The notes under the pieces: generated by a model
Seen by the model: only the letters and a program-made list of their open reading frames with translations
Database searches by the model: none
What the model was told of the DNA's origin: nothing
Made by a program: the position numbers and the translations under genes
Assembly: GCA_035354435.1 (NCBI GenBank)
Contig: DAOQAY010000082.1
Coordinates: forward strand, 1 to 12,548
Origin: JAKLDO01 sp035354435
Lineage (GTDB): Bacteria; UBP6; UBA1177
DNA: 12,548 nucleotides
Direction of reading: 5' to 3'
Shown: positions 6,345 to 12,548 of the stretch, piece after piece
Layout: every line of letters begins with the position of its first letter
Position numbering within the stretch: position 1 is the stretch's first letter

Positions 6345-7661
6345 TTGAAAATTAAATTTTTTCCGGTGATTTTATTTATTTCTGTTTTTACTTCGCTGTA
6401 TGCTCAAAGTGAGGTCATTACTCTTGATGAAGCGATAGAAAAAGCTTTTTCACAGAATCCCCAGCTGATGGCTGGAAACTATATCGTGGAAGCTTCAAAA
6501 GAACGGGATAAAAGATCATATGCCGGATACATGCCGTCTCTCAGCTTTACAACTTCCTATGCCCGTCAGACCGGAAACCCGACCTCAAAACCGGGTGTTC
6601 CAATAACAGCCGGAAGCTCACCCGATAACACAAGCTACAATTATTACAGTCTTGGTATCACACTCAATCAGACAATTTATGATTTCGGCAGAACCACAGG
6701 AGCTACAGAAGTATCTGAGGCACAGTTGAAATCAGATATTCAGGATATTAATGTGCTTAAACTGTCGGTATGGGAACTGGTCGCTTTGCGTTACAGTCTG
6801 GTCCTTACCAATCAGGAACTGCTTGCTGTGTCGAAAAGGAATGTAGAATCGTCACAAAAACATCTGGAACAGTCAAAAGCACTTTTTGAGAACGGTTTGC
6901 GACCCAAACTGGATATGCTGAGACTTGAGGTTGAGCTTAAAAACGCCGAGGCGGTTTATATATCAGCGGCATCAGCGCTCAAAATATCTAAGAATGATCT
7001 TCTGGCGGCACTCGGAATAAAGGACTTTTTTGATTTTACTGCTGAAAAATTTGATGTCTCCTGCTCTAAACCGGCATTTTCCGGCATTTCATCTTATTCT
7101 ACCGATGCGCTTGATGCAAGACCTGAAATGACTGCAATAAAAGAAAAGATAAAACTGTCCTCTATGACACTTAAGACCATAAAATCAGATTACTTTCCGA
7201 TACTTGGCTTTACAGCGACATTCAGTGATGCCGGCACGGAAATATCTGATCTGGCTTGGAACTGGGGAATCGGTATCGGCATCTCGTGGCCTATTTTCAC
7301 AGGATTTTCAACATACCGTTCGATGAAAGAGGCCCAAAATAAGCTTTCTGCACTGAAATTCTCACAGACAACCGTTGAAATACAGATAAAGTTCGAGATA
7401 ATGCAGGCATTTGAAAATATCGAAGCCGCAGATGCCCGTATTGCTGCTTACGAAGCCGCCGTGAAATCTTCAAAAGAAGCCAATAACGCAGCAGAAAGCA
7501 GATATGAATCAGGCAGCGGCACTGTAATTGAACTTCTTGATGCTTCTACAGCTCTGGCAAACAGTGAAGCGAATCTTGTTAAAGCTGAATTTGAGAGAGC
7601 TCTTGCCTATGTAAGATGGCAGAAAGCTCTCGGGAAAATACCTGAGAAATACAGCAAATGA
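6345..7661 (+). CDS. TolC-like outer-membrane efflux channel (OMF)
   Basis: It is the outer-membrane duct of a tripartite efflux pump. It has 438 residues with a signal peptide (MKIKFFPVILFISVFTSLYA, cleavage likely before QSEV). Two OEP repeats follow, about residues 25-225 and 230-435. Each has a barrel strand pair (LGITLNQTIYDFGRTTGA; IGIGISWPIFTGFSTYRS) and long Ala/Glu/Lys-rich coiled-coil helices (ISAASALKISKNDLL; ENIEAADARIAAYEAAVK). The start is uncertain: both candidates are TTG. I prefer 6345 because GCGGG sits 6 nt before it, whereas the TTG at 6339 touches it. A rare start and weak ribosome binding site suggest modest expression. Its TGA is at 7659-7661. The adaptor gene starts 8 nt later, with the adaptor's ribosome binding site overlapping this stop. 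Order and spacing mark it as the first gene of the operon. Confidence 0.92.
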   Translation: MKIKFFPVILFISVFTSLYAQSEVITLDEAIEKAFSQNPQLMAGNYIVEASKERDKRSYAGYMPSLSFTTSYARQTGNPTSKPGVPITAGSSPDNTSYNYYSLGITLNQTIYDFGRTTGATEVSEAQLKSDIQDINVLKLSVWELVALRYSLVLTNQELLAVSKRNVESSQKHLEQSKALFENGLRPKLDMLRLEVELKNAEAVYISAASALKISKNDLLAALGIKDFFDFTAEKFDVSCSKPAFSGISSYSTDALDARPEMTAIKEKIKLSSMTLKTIKSDYFPILGFTATFSDAGTEISDLAWNWGIGIGISWPIFTGFSTYRSMKEAQNKLSALKFSQTTVEIQIKFEIMQAFENIEAADARIAAYEAAVKSSKEANNAAESRYESGSGTVIELLDASTALANSEANLVKAEFERALAYVRWQKALGKIPEKYSK

Positions 7662-7669
7662 GGAATTAT

Positions 7670-8770
7670 ATGAAAATGATACCCGTTTTAATGGCATTTT
7701 TTTTCTTTCTGACTGCATGCGGCGCAAAAGAAGGATCAGAAAATCCGGTGATCGCAAAAAAGCGTATCCCTCAGGTTCAGACTGTTAAAGTTAAACCACA
7801 GACAACCGTTTTTTCCCGCTCTTTTCTTGTTACGCTCGAACCTTGGAAACAGACAGCCATTGTTTCCAAAGCTACAGGCTATATAACTAATATTATTGCA
7901 GATAATGGAGATTTTGTAAACTCGGGGTCGAAGCTTGCGGTTGTTGAACCGGATGAACTCTTGGATCAGAAGACTGGAACAGAGGCGGCACTTGAAGCGG
8001 CTCAATCAAATTATGAAAATGCAAAAAAAAACATGGAACGGTCGGAAAACCTTATTGAAAAAGGCTTTATTTCACAAGCTGAAGCCGACCTGACAAAAAC
8101 CGCATATATTAATGCTCAGGCACAGCTCAAAGCCGCACAGACCAATCTTAAAATAACTGATAGAAAAGCTACATATTCAGAAATAACAGCACCTTACAGC
8201 GGTTATATCATAAGCAGAGATATCGAGCAGGGAACTTTCGTTTCTCCTCAGAGCGGACCTGTTTATACGATCGGTTCTATCGAAAAAATAAAAGCTCACG
8301 CCGCTGTATCCCAGAATGATATCCGCTTTTTTATTTCAGGCAGAAAGGTGGCACTTGTCATTGACGGAATGCAGGAAGAACCTTTTGAAGGCAAGGTAAA
8401 GAAATTTTCAACAACTTTGAATCTCTCAACAAGAACACTTGATATTGAGATGGAGTTCGACAACTCGAAAAAGCTGCTCAAACCCGGCATGTTCGGCAGA
8501 ATAACAATAATTGACGAAGATAAAAAACCTGTGATCATCCTTGATCCGAGAGCGATAATCAGAAAAGGAGACAGCATTTCGGTCTATACCGTCGAAAATT
8601 CCAAGGTCAAAGAGGTGAAAATTCAACTCGGCAGAATTCTGCCTGACGGAAAAGCTGAAATAACTTCAGGCATTTCAGAAGGAACAGAAGTTATTGTAAT
8701 CGGTCGTGACATTGTGAGAAACGGTATCGAAGTCAGTCCCGTTCCTTATATCGAGCTGGAGCAGCAGTAA
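7670..8770 (+). CDS. RND efflux periplasmic adaptor lipoprotein (HlyD / membrane-fusion family)
   Basis: It bridges the inner-membrane RND permease and the outer-membrane channel. It has 366 residues. The signal peptide ends in an ideal lipobox, LTAC, giving a lipid anchor at Cys17. Domains in order: a first lipoyl half (~60-95, VSKATGYITNIIADNGDFV), an alpha-helical hairpin (~100-155, rich in Ala/Lys/Asn/Gln), a second lipoyl half (~160-195, ITAPYSGYIISRDIEQG), a beta-barrel (~205-290, ending in LKPGMFGRITI), and a membrane-proximal domain (~295-360, SISVYTVENSKVKEVKIQLG). I chose ATG 7670 rather than 7658 because AGGA lies 5 nt before it and the lipoprotein signal then begins MKMIPVL. Its TAA shares one base with the permease ATG (TAATG), which indicates translational coupling. 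Confidence 0.93.
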   Translation: MKMIPVLMAFFFFLTACGAKEGSENPVIAKKRIPQVQTVKVKPQTTVFSRSFLVTLEPWKQTAIVSKATGYITNIIADNGDFVNSGSKLAVVEPDELLDQKTGTEAALEAAQSNYENAKKNMERSENLIEKGFISQAEADLTKTAYINAQAQLKAAQTNLKITDRKATYSEITAPYSGYIISRDIEQGTFVSPQSGPVYTIGSIEKIKAHAAVSQNDIRFFISGRKVALVIDGMQEEPFEGKVKKFSTTLNLSTRTLDIEMEFDNSKKLLKPGMFGRITIIDEDKKPVIILDPRAIIRKGDSISVYTVENSKVKEVKIQLGRILPDGKAEITSGISEGTEVIVIGRDIVRNGIEVSPVPYIELEQQ

Positions 8771-11700
8771 TGCTTACAAAAATCGCGTTAAAAAACCCTG
8801 TCGCCATTTTTATGATAGCTATCGCCTTTATTGTTCTTGGCATTCTTTCATTCACCCGTATTCCGGTTGATCTTTTCCCGAAAATATCAATGCCGGTAGT
8901 CATTGTGGGTGTTGTTTATACCGGTGCAGGGCCTAAAGATATTGAGTCATCTGTCACTTATCCTATTGAAAAAGCAATATCATCCGTTCCGAATGTAAGT
9001 TATATAGAAAGTTCATCAAGACAGGGACTTTCAGTAGTCAGAGCATATTTTAACTGGGATGCAAATGTGGACACAGGAGCCAATGACTGTATCCAGAAAA
9101 TTCAGCAGATAATGAGTTCTCTTCCGTCTGGAGCCGCACAGCCTTTTGTCATAAAATTTGATATTTCGAACATGCCGGTACTGGGTTTTACTGTTACAGG
9201 TGCAGGATTTGACAACAGAGAACTTTATGATCTTGCTTTTAATACGATCGGACCGCAGCTTGAGCATGTGTCAGGTGTTTCAACTGCTTCAATTTCAGGC
9301 GGTATTGCAAGGCAGATAAATGTGTTAGCCTCCAGAGACAGTATTGCAAGCAGAAATATATCTGTAAATGAGCTTGTAAGTGCAATTCAAGGTGCTAATT
9401 TTCTTATGCCTTCCGGTGATCTTAAAGTTGGAGTCATTGATTACAATCTTTACACCGAAACCCAGATAACGGATGTTTCAAGACTGGGTGATATTGCAAT
9501 ACGGTCACCTCAGAAAAACGAACCGTCGGTTTTTCTAAAAGATGTTGCAATGATAGAAGACGGCGGAGAAGAAATTTCCAATATTGTGAGTATTGACGGA
9601 AAAGCCGGATTGAACATTATGATAAGAAAACAGCCCGGAGCGAATACTGTCGAGGTTGTTGACAATGTATTGAAAGCGGTTCCCAAACTTTACGGCGTGC
9701 CGAAAGGCATTAAAATAACTCCGGCATTTGACCAGTCGACATATATAAGAAACTCAATAAACAGTCTTCTGAATGAAGCATTGATGGGAGCGCTGCTTTC
9801 AATTTGTATCATATATTTCTTTCTTAGAACATTCCGCTCCACAATGATAATATCAACCGCTATTCCTCTTTCAATAATGATGACTTTTGTTCTCCTTTAT
9901 TTTCTTGGTGAACAGACTCTTAATGTTTTTACGCTCGGAGGTCTTGCCTTAGGCATTGGAAGGCTGGTCGACGACTCGATTGTCGTACTTGAGAACATAT
10001 TCCGCAACAGGAAAAACTATGCAACTGCAAAAGAGGCCGCCCTTATCGGAGCAAACGAAGTTGCAACGCCGGTTCTTGCCGCGACAGTTTCTACAATATG
10101 CGTTTTCTTTCCCGCTGTATTTCTTGCCGGTATAGCTAAACAGCTTTTTATTCCGATGGTCCTGACAATTATATTTGCTCTTGCCGCATCATACTTTGTA
10201 TCCATGACAATTGTTCCTGTACTTTGCTCCAGATTTCTGCCTAAAGAAAAAGAGCTTTCGATAAAATCCCCGAAAAGAGGTGAAAGAATACTCGCAGCAT
10301 GGGCGGCAATGTTTTCCAGAATTGATTTATGGTATGCTTCGTCATTACGGTCTGCATTGAAACACAGGCTGATAATTGTGACATTCATGGCTGTTCTGTT
10401 CTTTCTTTCTATACAGCTTTTTTCTCTTGTCGGATCTGATTTTTTTCCTAAAACCGATGAAAGCAGGTTTTCGGCGAATATCAAAATGCCGATCGGAACC
10501 CGTGTGGAAGAAACAGCCAGAGTGGCTAAAATTGTTGAAAACGCTGTTTATGAAACTATCGGCGAAAGTAACATTCTTGCACTCAAAACCGATGCAGGCA
10601 TAAAAACATCCGGCATGGGTACAATATTTTCAGGAAACACCGGACCGCACTCTGCAAATGTGGATGTGAGTCTTGTTCCCCCGGATAAAAGATCTTTCTC
10701 TGATATTCAGGCGCTTGAAATGGTAAGAAAAAAACTGGACGGGAAACTGCCTGGGATTCAGCTTTTCTTCTCTTCCGGCGGAATGATGTCGAGAGTCATG
10801 AATTTCGGTTCCGATTCACCGGTAGATATTGAAATATCAGGCTTTGATCTTGAGACCGGAGGACAGCTTGCGAATACTGTTTCCGAAATTGTCAGGAATG
10901 TCAAGGGAACTGCCGATGTTAAATCAAGTCGAGAAAATAATTACCCGGAACTTGATATATCTGTTGACCGTGAAAAAGCATCAAAATTAGGACTTTCGAC
11001 AAAAGATGTTGCACAGACCGTGCTGACCTCTATGTCAGGAAATGTCAACCTTCCAACCCTTTTCAGCGATCCCGTAACAGGCAAACAGTACAGCATAAGT
11101 GTTAAATTCCGGAATGAAGACCGCAGCGATCTGAACGATCTGAACGATCTTCCGCTCACGACAAAAACCGGTGAAACTATTGACCTGAAAAGTGTAGCCT
11201 CGGTTAAACAAGGTGCAGGACCAGTTCAGATAGACCGTAAAAACCAGCAGCGAATCGTACATGTTACAGCCAATACTGACAATAGAGCTCTCAGCGATAT
11301 AGCAAAAGATATTGAAGCAGAAATAAGCAAACTTGAGATGCCCACTGGTTTTTCGGTTCACATGGGCGGACAGATAGAAAAGCAGAAAGAATCATTTAAC
11401 AGCCTTTTTCTTGCAGTGCTGCTTGCACTTATGCTTGTTTATATGGCAATGGCATCTCAGTTCAATTCACTTAAAGAACCGTTTATAGTCATGTTCTCAG
11501 TTCCGATGGGAATATCCGGTGTCGCAGTTATACTCTACTTAACCGGAACGCCTCTTTCAATAAATGCATATATGGGAATAATCATGATGATAGGCGTTGT
11601 CCTTTCCAACGGTATTCTGCTGGTGGATCTTGCAAATAAACTTCAGGAAAGCGGGATTTCGTCTGTTGAATCTATCATTGAAGCAGGAAGAACAAGACTC

Positions 11701-11895
11701 AGACCGATACTTATGACAACAATGACTACTCTTCTCGGGATGCTTCCGATGGCAATCGGTATCGGTGAAGGCAGCGAAACGAATGTGCCTCTTGCAAGAG
11801 CTGTAGTAGGCGGATTGTCAATATCAACAATATTCACTCTTTTCCTTATACCAATTCTCTATACTTTAGCCGGAAGAAAAGTAAAAACTCAGTAA
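8770..11895 (+). CDS. RND efflux permease, HAE1-like (AcrB-type superfamily)
   Basis: It is the proton-driven inner-membrane pump of the tripartite system. Its 1041 residues are close to AcrB (1049). The architecture is canonical: TM1 near 10-30 with FTRIPVDLFPKIS, a first large periplasmic loop, TM2-6 (~335-480), a central region, TM7 (~535-553), a second periplasmic loop (~555-865), and TM8-12 (~870-1035). TM4 has LGGLALGIGRLVDDSIVV with the paired proton-relay aspartates Asp401-Asp402. TM11 begins with the conserved RTRLRPILMTT. The AcrB TM10 lysine (Lys940) corresponds by hand alignment to Ser946 in GVVLSNGILLVD, a variant seen in other RND subgroups. There are no heavy-metal (CusA/CzcA) hallmarks that I can recognise, so substrates are probably hydrophobic or amphiphilic compounds, not identifiable here. 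GGAG lies 8 nt before the ATG. No terminator hairpin is visible after the stop. Confidence 0.95.
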   Translation: MLTKIALKNPVAIFMIAIAFIVLGILSFTRIPVDLFPKISMPVVIVGVVYTGAGPKDIESSVTYPIEKAISSVPNVSYIESSSRQGLSVVRAYFNWDANVDTGANDCIQKIQQIMSSLPSGAAQPFVIKFDISNMPVLGFTVTGAGFDNRELYDLAFNTIGPQLEHVSGVSTASISGGIARQINVLASRDSIASRNISVNELVSAIQGANFLMPSGDLKVGVIDYNLYTETQITDVSRLGDIAIRSPQKNEPSVFLKDVAMIEDGGEEISNIVSIDGKAGLNIMIRKQPGANTVEVVDNVLKAVPKLYGVPKGIKITPAFDQSTYIRNSINSLLNEALMGALLSICIIYFFLRTFRSTMIISTAIPLSIMMTFVLLYFLGEQTLNVFTLGGLALGIGRLVDDSIVVLENIFRNRKNYATAKEAALIGANEVATPVLAATVSTICVFFPAVFLAGIAKQLFIPMVLTIIFALAASYFVSMTIVPVLCSRFLPKEKELSIKSPKRGERILAAWAAMFSRIDLWYASSLRSALKHRLIIVTFMAVLFFLSIQLFSLVGSDFFPKTDESRFSANIKMPIGTRVEETARVAKIVENAVYETIGESNILALKTDAGIKTSGMGTIFSGNTGPHSANVDVSLVPPDKRSFSDIQALEMVRKKLDGKLPGIQLFFSSGGMMSRVMNFGSDSPVDIEISGFDLETGGQLANTVSEIVRNVKGTADVKSSRENNYPELDISVDREKASKLGLSTKDVAQTVLTSMSGNVNLPTLFSDPVTGKQYSISVKFRNEDRSDLNDLNDLPLTTKTGETIDLKSVASVKQGAGPVQIDRKNQQRIVHVTANTDNRALSDIAKDIEAEISKLEMPTGFSVHMGGQIEKQKESFNSLFLAVLLALMLVYMAMASQFNSLKEPFIVMFSVPMGISGVAVILYLTGTPLSINAYMGIIMMIGVVLSNGILLVDLANKLQESGISSVESIIEAGRTRLRPILMTTMTTLLGMLPMAIGIGEGSETNVPLARAVVGGLSISTIFTLFLIPILYTLAGRKVKTQ
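11128..11151 (+). repeat. Short 9-bp tandem repeat inside the permease gene
   Basis: GATCTGAAC occurs twice in a row and is followed by a partial third copy (GATCTT), encoding DLN-DLN-DL in the second periplasmic loop. The unit is a multiple of three, so changes in copy number would keep the frame. Confidence 0.6.
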
Positions 11896-11946
11896 AATCC
11901 TATCAATGCAACGATAATTTATAAGTGCTTTCGGGATAAAAAAGAT

Positions 11947-11954
11947 AAAAAAAA
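11947..11954 (-). terminator. T8 tail after tRNA-Asn
   Basis: On the minus strand eight T residues follow the CCA end directly and are followed by another T-rich run. With the stable tRNA fold upstream, this is a plausible Rho-independent stop for the tRNA transcript. The region 11896-11946, between the permease stop and this tail, shows nothing else. Confidence 0.4.
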
Positions 11955-12030
11955 TGGCTCCTCGTGACAGACTTGAACTGCCGACCTAGTGGTTAACAGC
12001 CACCCGCTCTACCGACTGAGCTAACGAGGA
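11955..12030 (-). tRNA. tRNA-Asn(GUU)
   Basis: This is a complete 76-nt cloverleaf on the minus strand. The acceptor stem TCCTCGT/ACGAGGA (7 bp) is perfect. D stem GCTC/GAGC, anticodon stem GGTGG/CCACT with one G-U pair, loop CTGTTAA with anticodon GTT, variable loop AGGTC, and T stem GGCAG/CTGTC with loop TTCAAGT. The discriminator base is G, and CCA is encoded. It decodes AAC and AAT codons. Confidence 0.97.
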
Positions 12031-12074
12031 ACCTAATACTGAGAATTCAAATGTAATGAACACCAGCGAAGAGT

Positions 12075-12102
12075 AATATACTTTGAGGTTACCCAGAGTC
12101 AA
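12075..12102 (-). promoter_or_regulatory. Promoter of tRNA-Asn
   Basis: On the minus strand TTGACT (12097-12102), 16 bp, then TATATT (12075-12080), each five of six to consensus. Transcription would begin near 12068, leaving a ~38-nt leader before the mature 5' end at 12030. The tRNA appears to be its own unit, antisense to the efflux operon. Confidence 0.6.
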
Positions 12103-12176
12103 ATTATTTTTATAAATTAATTGCAGAAAAAAGATTTTTTAATAATTACAGCATGTTAATTTTTTATTGTTTTTGC

Positions 12177-12204
12177 TTGACGGTCTGGTTTTTTGAAGTA
12201 ACAT
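12177..12204 (+). promoter_or_regulatory. Candidate promoter of the small RNA at 12211
   Basis: TTGACG (12177-12182; five of six), 16 bp, then TAACAT (12199-12204; four of six). The expected start, about 7 nt downstream, is the first base of a perfect hairpin. No ORF follows before the terminator. Confidence 0.4.
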
Positions 12205-12216
12205 TGGCTTGTGGAT

Positions 12217-12225
12217 TTATCCACA
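12217..12225 (+). other. Single perfect DnaA-box-like 9-mer
   Basis: TTATCCACA matches the strong E. coli DnaA box exactly. It forms the right half of the palindrome TGTGGATTTATCCACA (12210-12225). I see no cluster of further boxes or an AT-rich unwinding array with it, so this is not evidence for an origin. Confidence 0.3.
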
Positions 12226-12247
12226 TTCCCCTCCCACCCCAGATATG

Positions 12248-12276
12248 AGGCGCCTTCACATAGGGCGCCTTTTTTT
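12248..12276 (+). terminator. Strong intrinsic terminator (plus strand)
   Basis: AGGCGCC (12248-12254) pairs perfectly with GGCGCCT (12264-12270) around a 9-nt loop, followed by a T7 run (12270-12276). The minus-strand side has no T tract, so it works in the plus direction only. It lies 381 nt past the efflux operon's stop, beyond an antisense tRNA, so its natural partner is the short transcript at 12211. Confidence 0.85.
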
Positions 12277-12283
12277 ATACTTG

Positions 12284-12535
12284 TTAACCTGTTTTTAATG
12301 CAGATGTAGAAATTTTGACATTGTTGCGAATAACTTCAGGTGAAAGCAGATTCATAAATTCACTTATCGGGTCAGACCACCACATCTTTCCACACTCCGT
12401 ACATTTAAAAACTCTTCTGTTTCCTTTGAAAGATATGGAATTATGATAACTTCCCCCGTTCTGTTCGTATATTTCCTTTCGGAGAACAGCGAATTCTCCA
12501 CCGCCGCACAACTCACATCTGAATTTTCTAACCAT
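12284..12535 (-). CDS. Small zinc-ribbon protein, 83 aa, unknown function
   Basis: I do not recognise a named family. The protein has two Cys-x2-Cys knuckles, Cys7/Cys10 (FRCELCGGGEF) and Cys45/Cys48 (FKCTECGKMWWSD), 34 residues apart, the pattern of a zinc ribbon that binds one Zn2+. The rest is a basic middle segment and a C-terminal tail of ~30 residues that may form one helix (ISEFMNLLSPEVI). There is no signal peptide or membrane segment, so it is cytoplasmic. Zinc ribbons of this size often bind nucleic acid or act as protein-interaction modules, but nothing here decides it. ATG at 12535 has a strong GGAGG 5 nt before it. It converges on the plus-strand terminator, 7 nt beyond its stop. 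Confidence 0.8.
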   Translation of the reverse strand: MVRKFRCELCGGGEFAVLRKEIYEQNGGSYHNSISFKGNRRVFKCTECGKMWWSDPISEFMNLLSPEVIRNNVKISTSALKTG

Positions 12536-12540
12536 TTTAA

Positions 12541-12545
12541 CCTCC
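12541..12545 (-). promoter_or_regulatory. Strong ribosome binding site of the zinc-ribbon gene
   Basis: On the minus strand GGAGG (within TCCGGAGGTTAAA) lies 5 nt before ATG 12535. This supports a short but real gene. Its promoter would be outside the window. Confidence 0.7.
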
Positions 12546-12548
12546 GGA

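Larger units (their letters stand above)
12211..12276 (+). ncRNA. Candidate ~66-nt small RNA with C-rich single-stranded stretch
   Basis: This transcript is inferred from a promoter-like pair of hexamers (12177-12204) and an intrinsic terminator (12248-12276) with no open frame between. From the predicted start it would contain three parts. A 5' hairpin GTGGAT-TT-ATCCAC spans 12211-12224. An unpaired stretch CCCCTCCCACCCC spans about 12228-12240. The terminator hairpin with U7 follows. The C-rich stretch is complementary to Shine-Dalgarno-type GGGAGG/GGAGG sequences. This layout is known from regulatory sRNAs that use UCCC-type motifs to block translation (RsaE-like). No known RNA family is recognised, and the alternative is a DNA-level site plus a stray terminator. 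Function and expression are inference. Confidence 0.4.

Noticed and set aside
10017..10484. 155-codon minus-strand frame inside the RND permease gene
   Set aside because: It lies wholly within a well-supported permease gene, has no ribosome binding site or recognisable domain, and its composition follows from the antisense of transmembrane codons.
11896..11946. Terminator of the efflux operon
   Set aside because: The ATCC/GGAT ends are too short and too far apart for a stable hairpin, and no T run follows on the plus strand.
12210..12225. Replication origin suggested by a perfect DnaA box
   Set aside because: Only one perfect box is seen, with no dnaA/dnaN/gyrB neighbourhood. The palindrome is better explained as the 5' hairpin of a short RNA.
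12228..12241. Possible G-quadruplex on the minus strand (GGGG-T-GGG-A-GGGG)
   Set aside because: Only three G runs are present and a fourth is not nearby, so an intramolecular quadruplex is not supported.
1..12548. CRISPR array, prophage or toxin-antitoxin module
   Set aside because: No regularly spaced direct repeats, phage structural genes or small antitoxin-like gene pairs were seen on either strand.

Overview
The window looks like chromosomal DNA of a diderm (Gram-negative) bacterium with a moderately AT-rich genome (roughly 40% GC by eye). The signs are a tripartite RND efflux operon with a TolC-like outer-membrane channel, several lipoproteins with a type II signal peptide, and a possible outer-membrane beta-barrel C-terminus at the left edge. 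Two exported proteins carry Asp-rich tethers, and there is a remnant of a Cys-rich surface protein. I associate that style with lipoproteins of deltaproteobacterial or myxococcota-like environmental genomes, but the lineage is inference only.

Layout. (1) 1-2232 is an accessory stretch: the possible 3' end of an outer-membrane protein, a convergent gene for an Asp-rich lipoprotein, an 83-bp palindromic repeat, the last ~43 codons of a Cys-rich protein, and a 304-bp internally deleted IS3-family element that interrupts it. (2) 2240-4726 holds glpK (glycerol kinase) followed by a monoacylglycerol-lipase-like alpha/beta hydrolase whose start lies 3 nt past the glpK stop. Together they could release glycerol from acylglycerols and phosphorylate it. 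A sigma70-like promoter lies inside a 12/13 inverted repeat just upstream. (3) 4721-6178 (minus) is an envelope-anchored M23 (LytM) peptidase that shares a 6-bp stop-codon palindrome with the lipase gene. (4) 6279-11895 is a three-gene RND efflux operon: outer-membrane factor, periplasmic adaptor lipoprotein and inner-membrane permease, with very short junctions. (5) 11947-12102 (minus) is tRNA-Asn(GUU) with its own promoter and a T8 tail. (6) 12177-12276 (plus) contains a promoter, a 5' hairpin, a C-rich single-stranded stretch and an intrinsic terminator, with no ORF. It is best read as a candidate ~66-nt small RNA. (7) 12284-12535 (minus) is a small zinc-ribbon protein with a strong ribosome binding site.

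The known systems (glycerol and acylglycerol use, peptidoglycan hydrolysis, efflux) are standard. The parts least explained by known annotation are the candidate sRNA with an anti-Shine-Dalgarno-like C-rich stretch, the minimal IS3 derivative that keeps both ends and an in-frame mini-ORF, and the inverted repeat bracketing the glpK promoter. I found no CRISPR array, phage genes or recognisable defence system.
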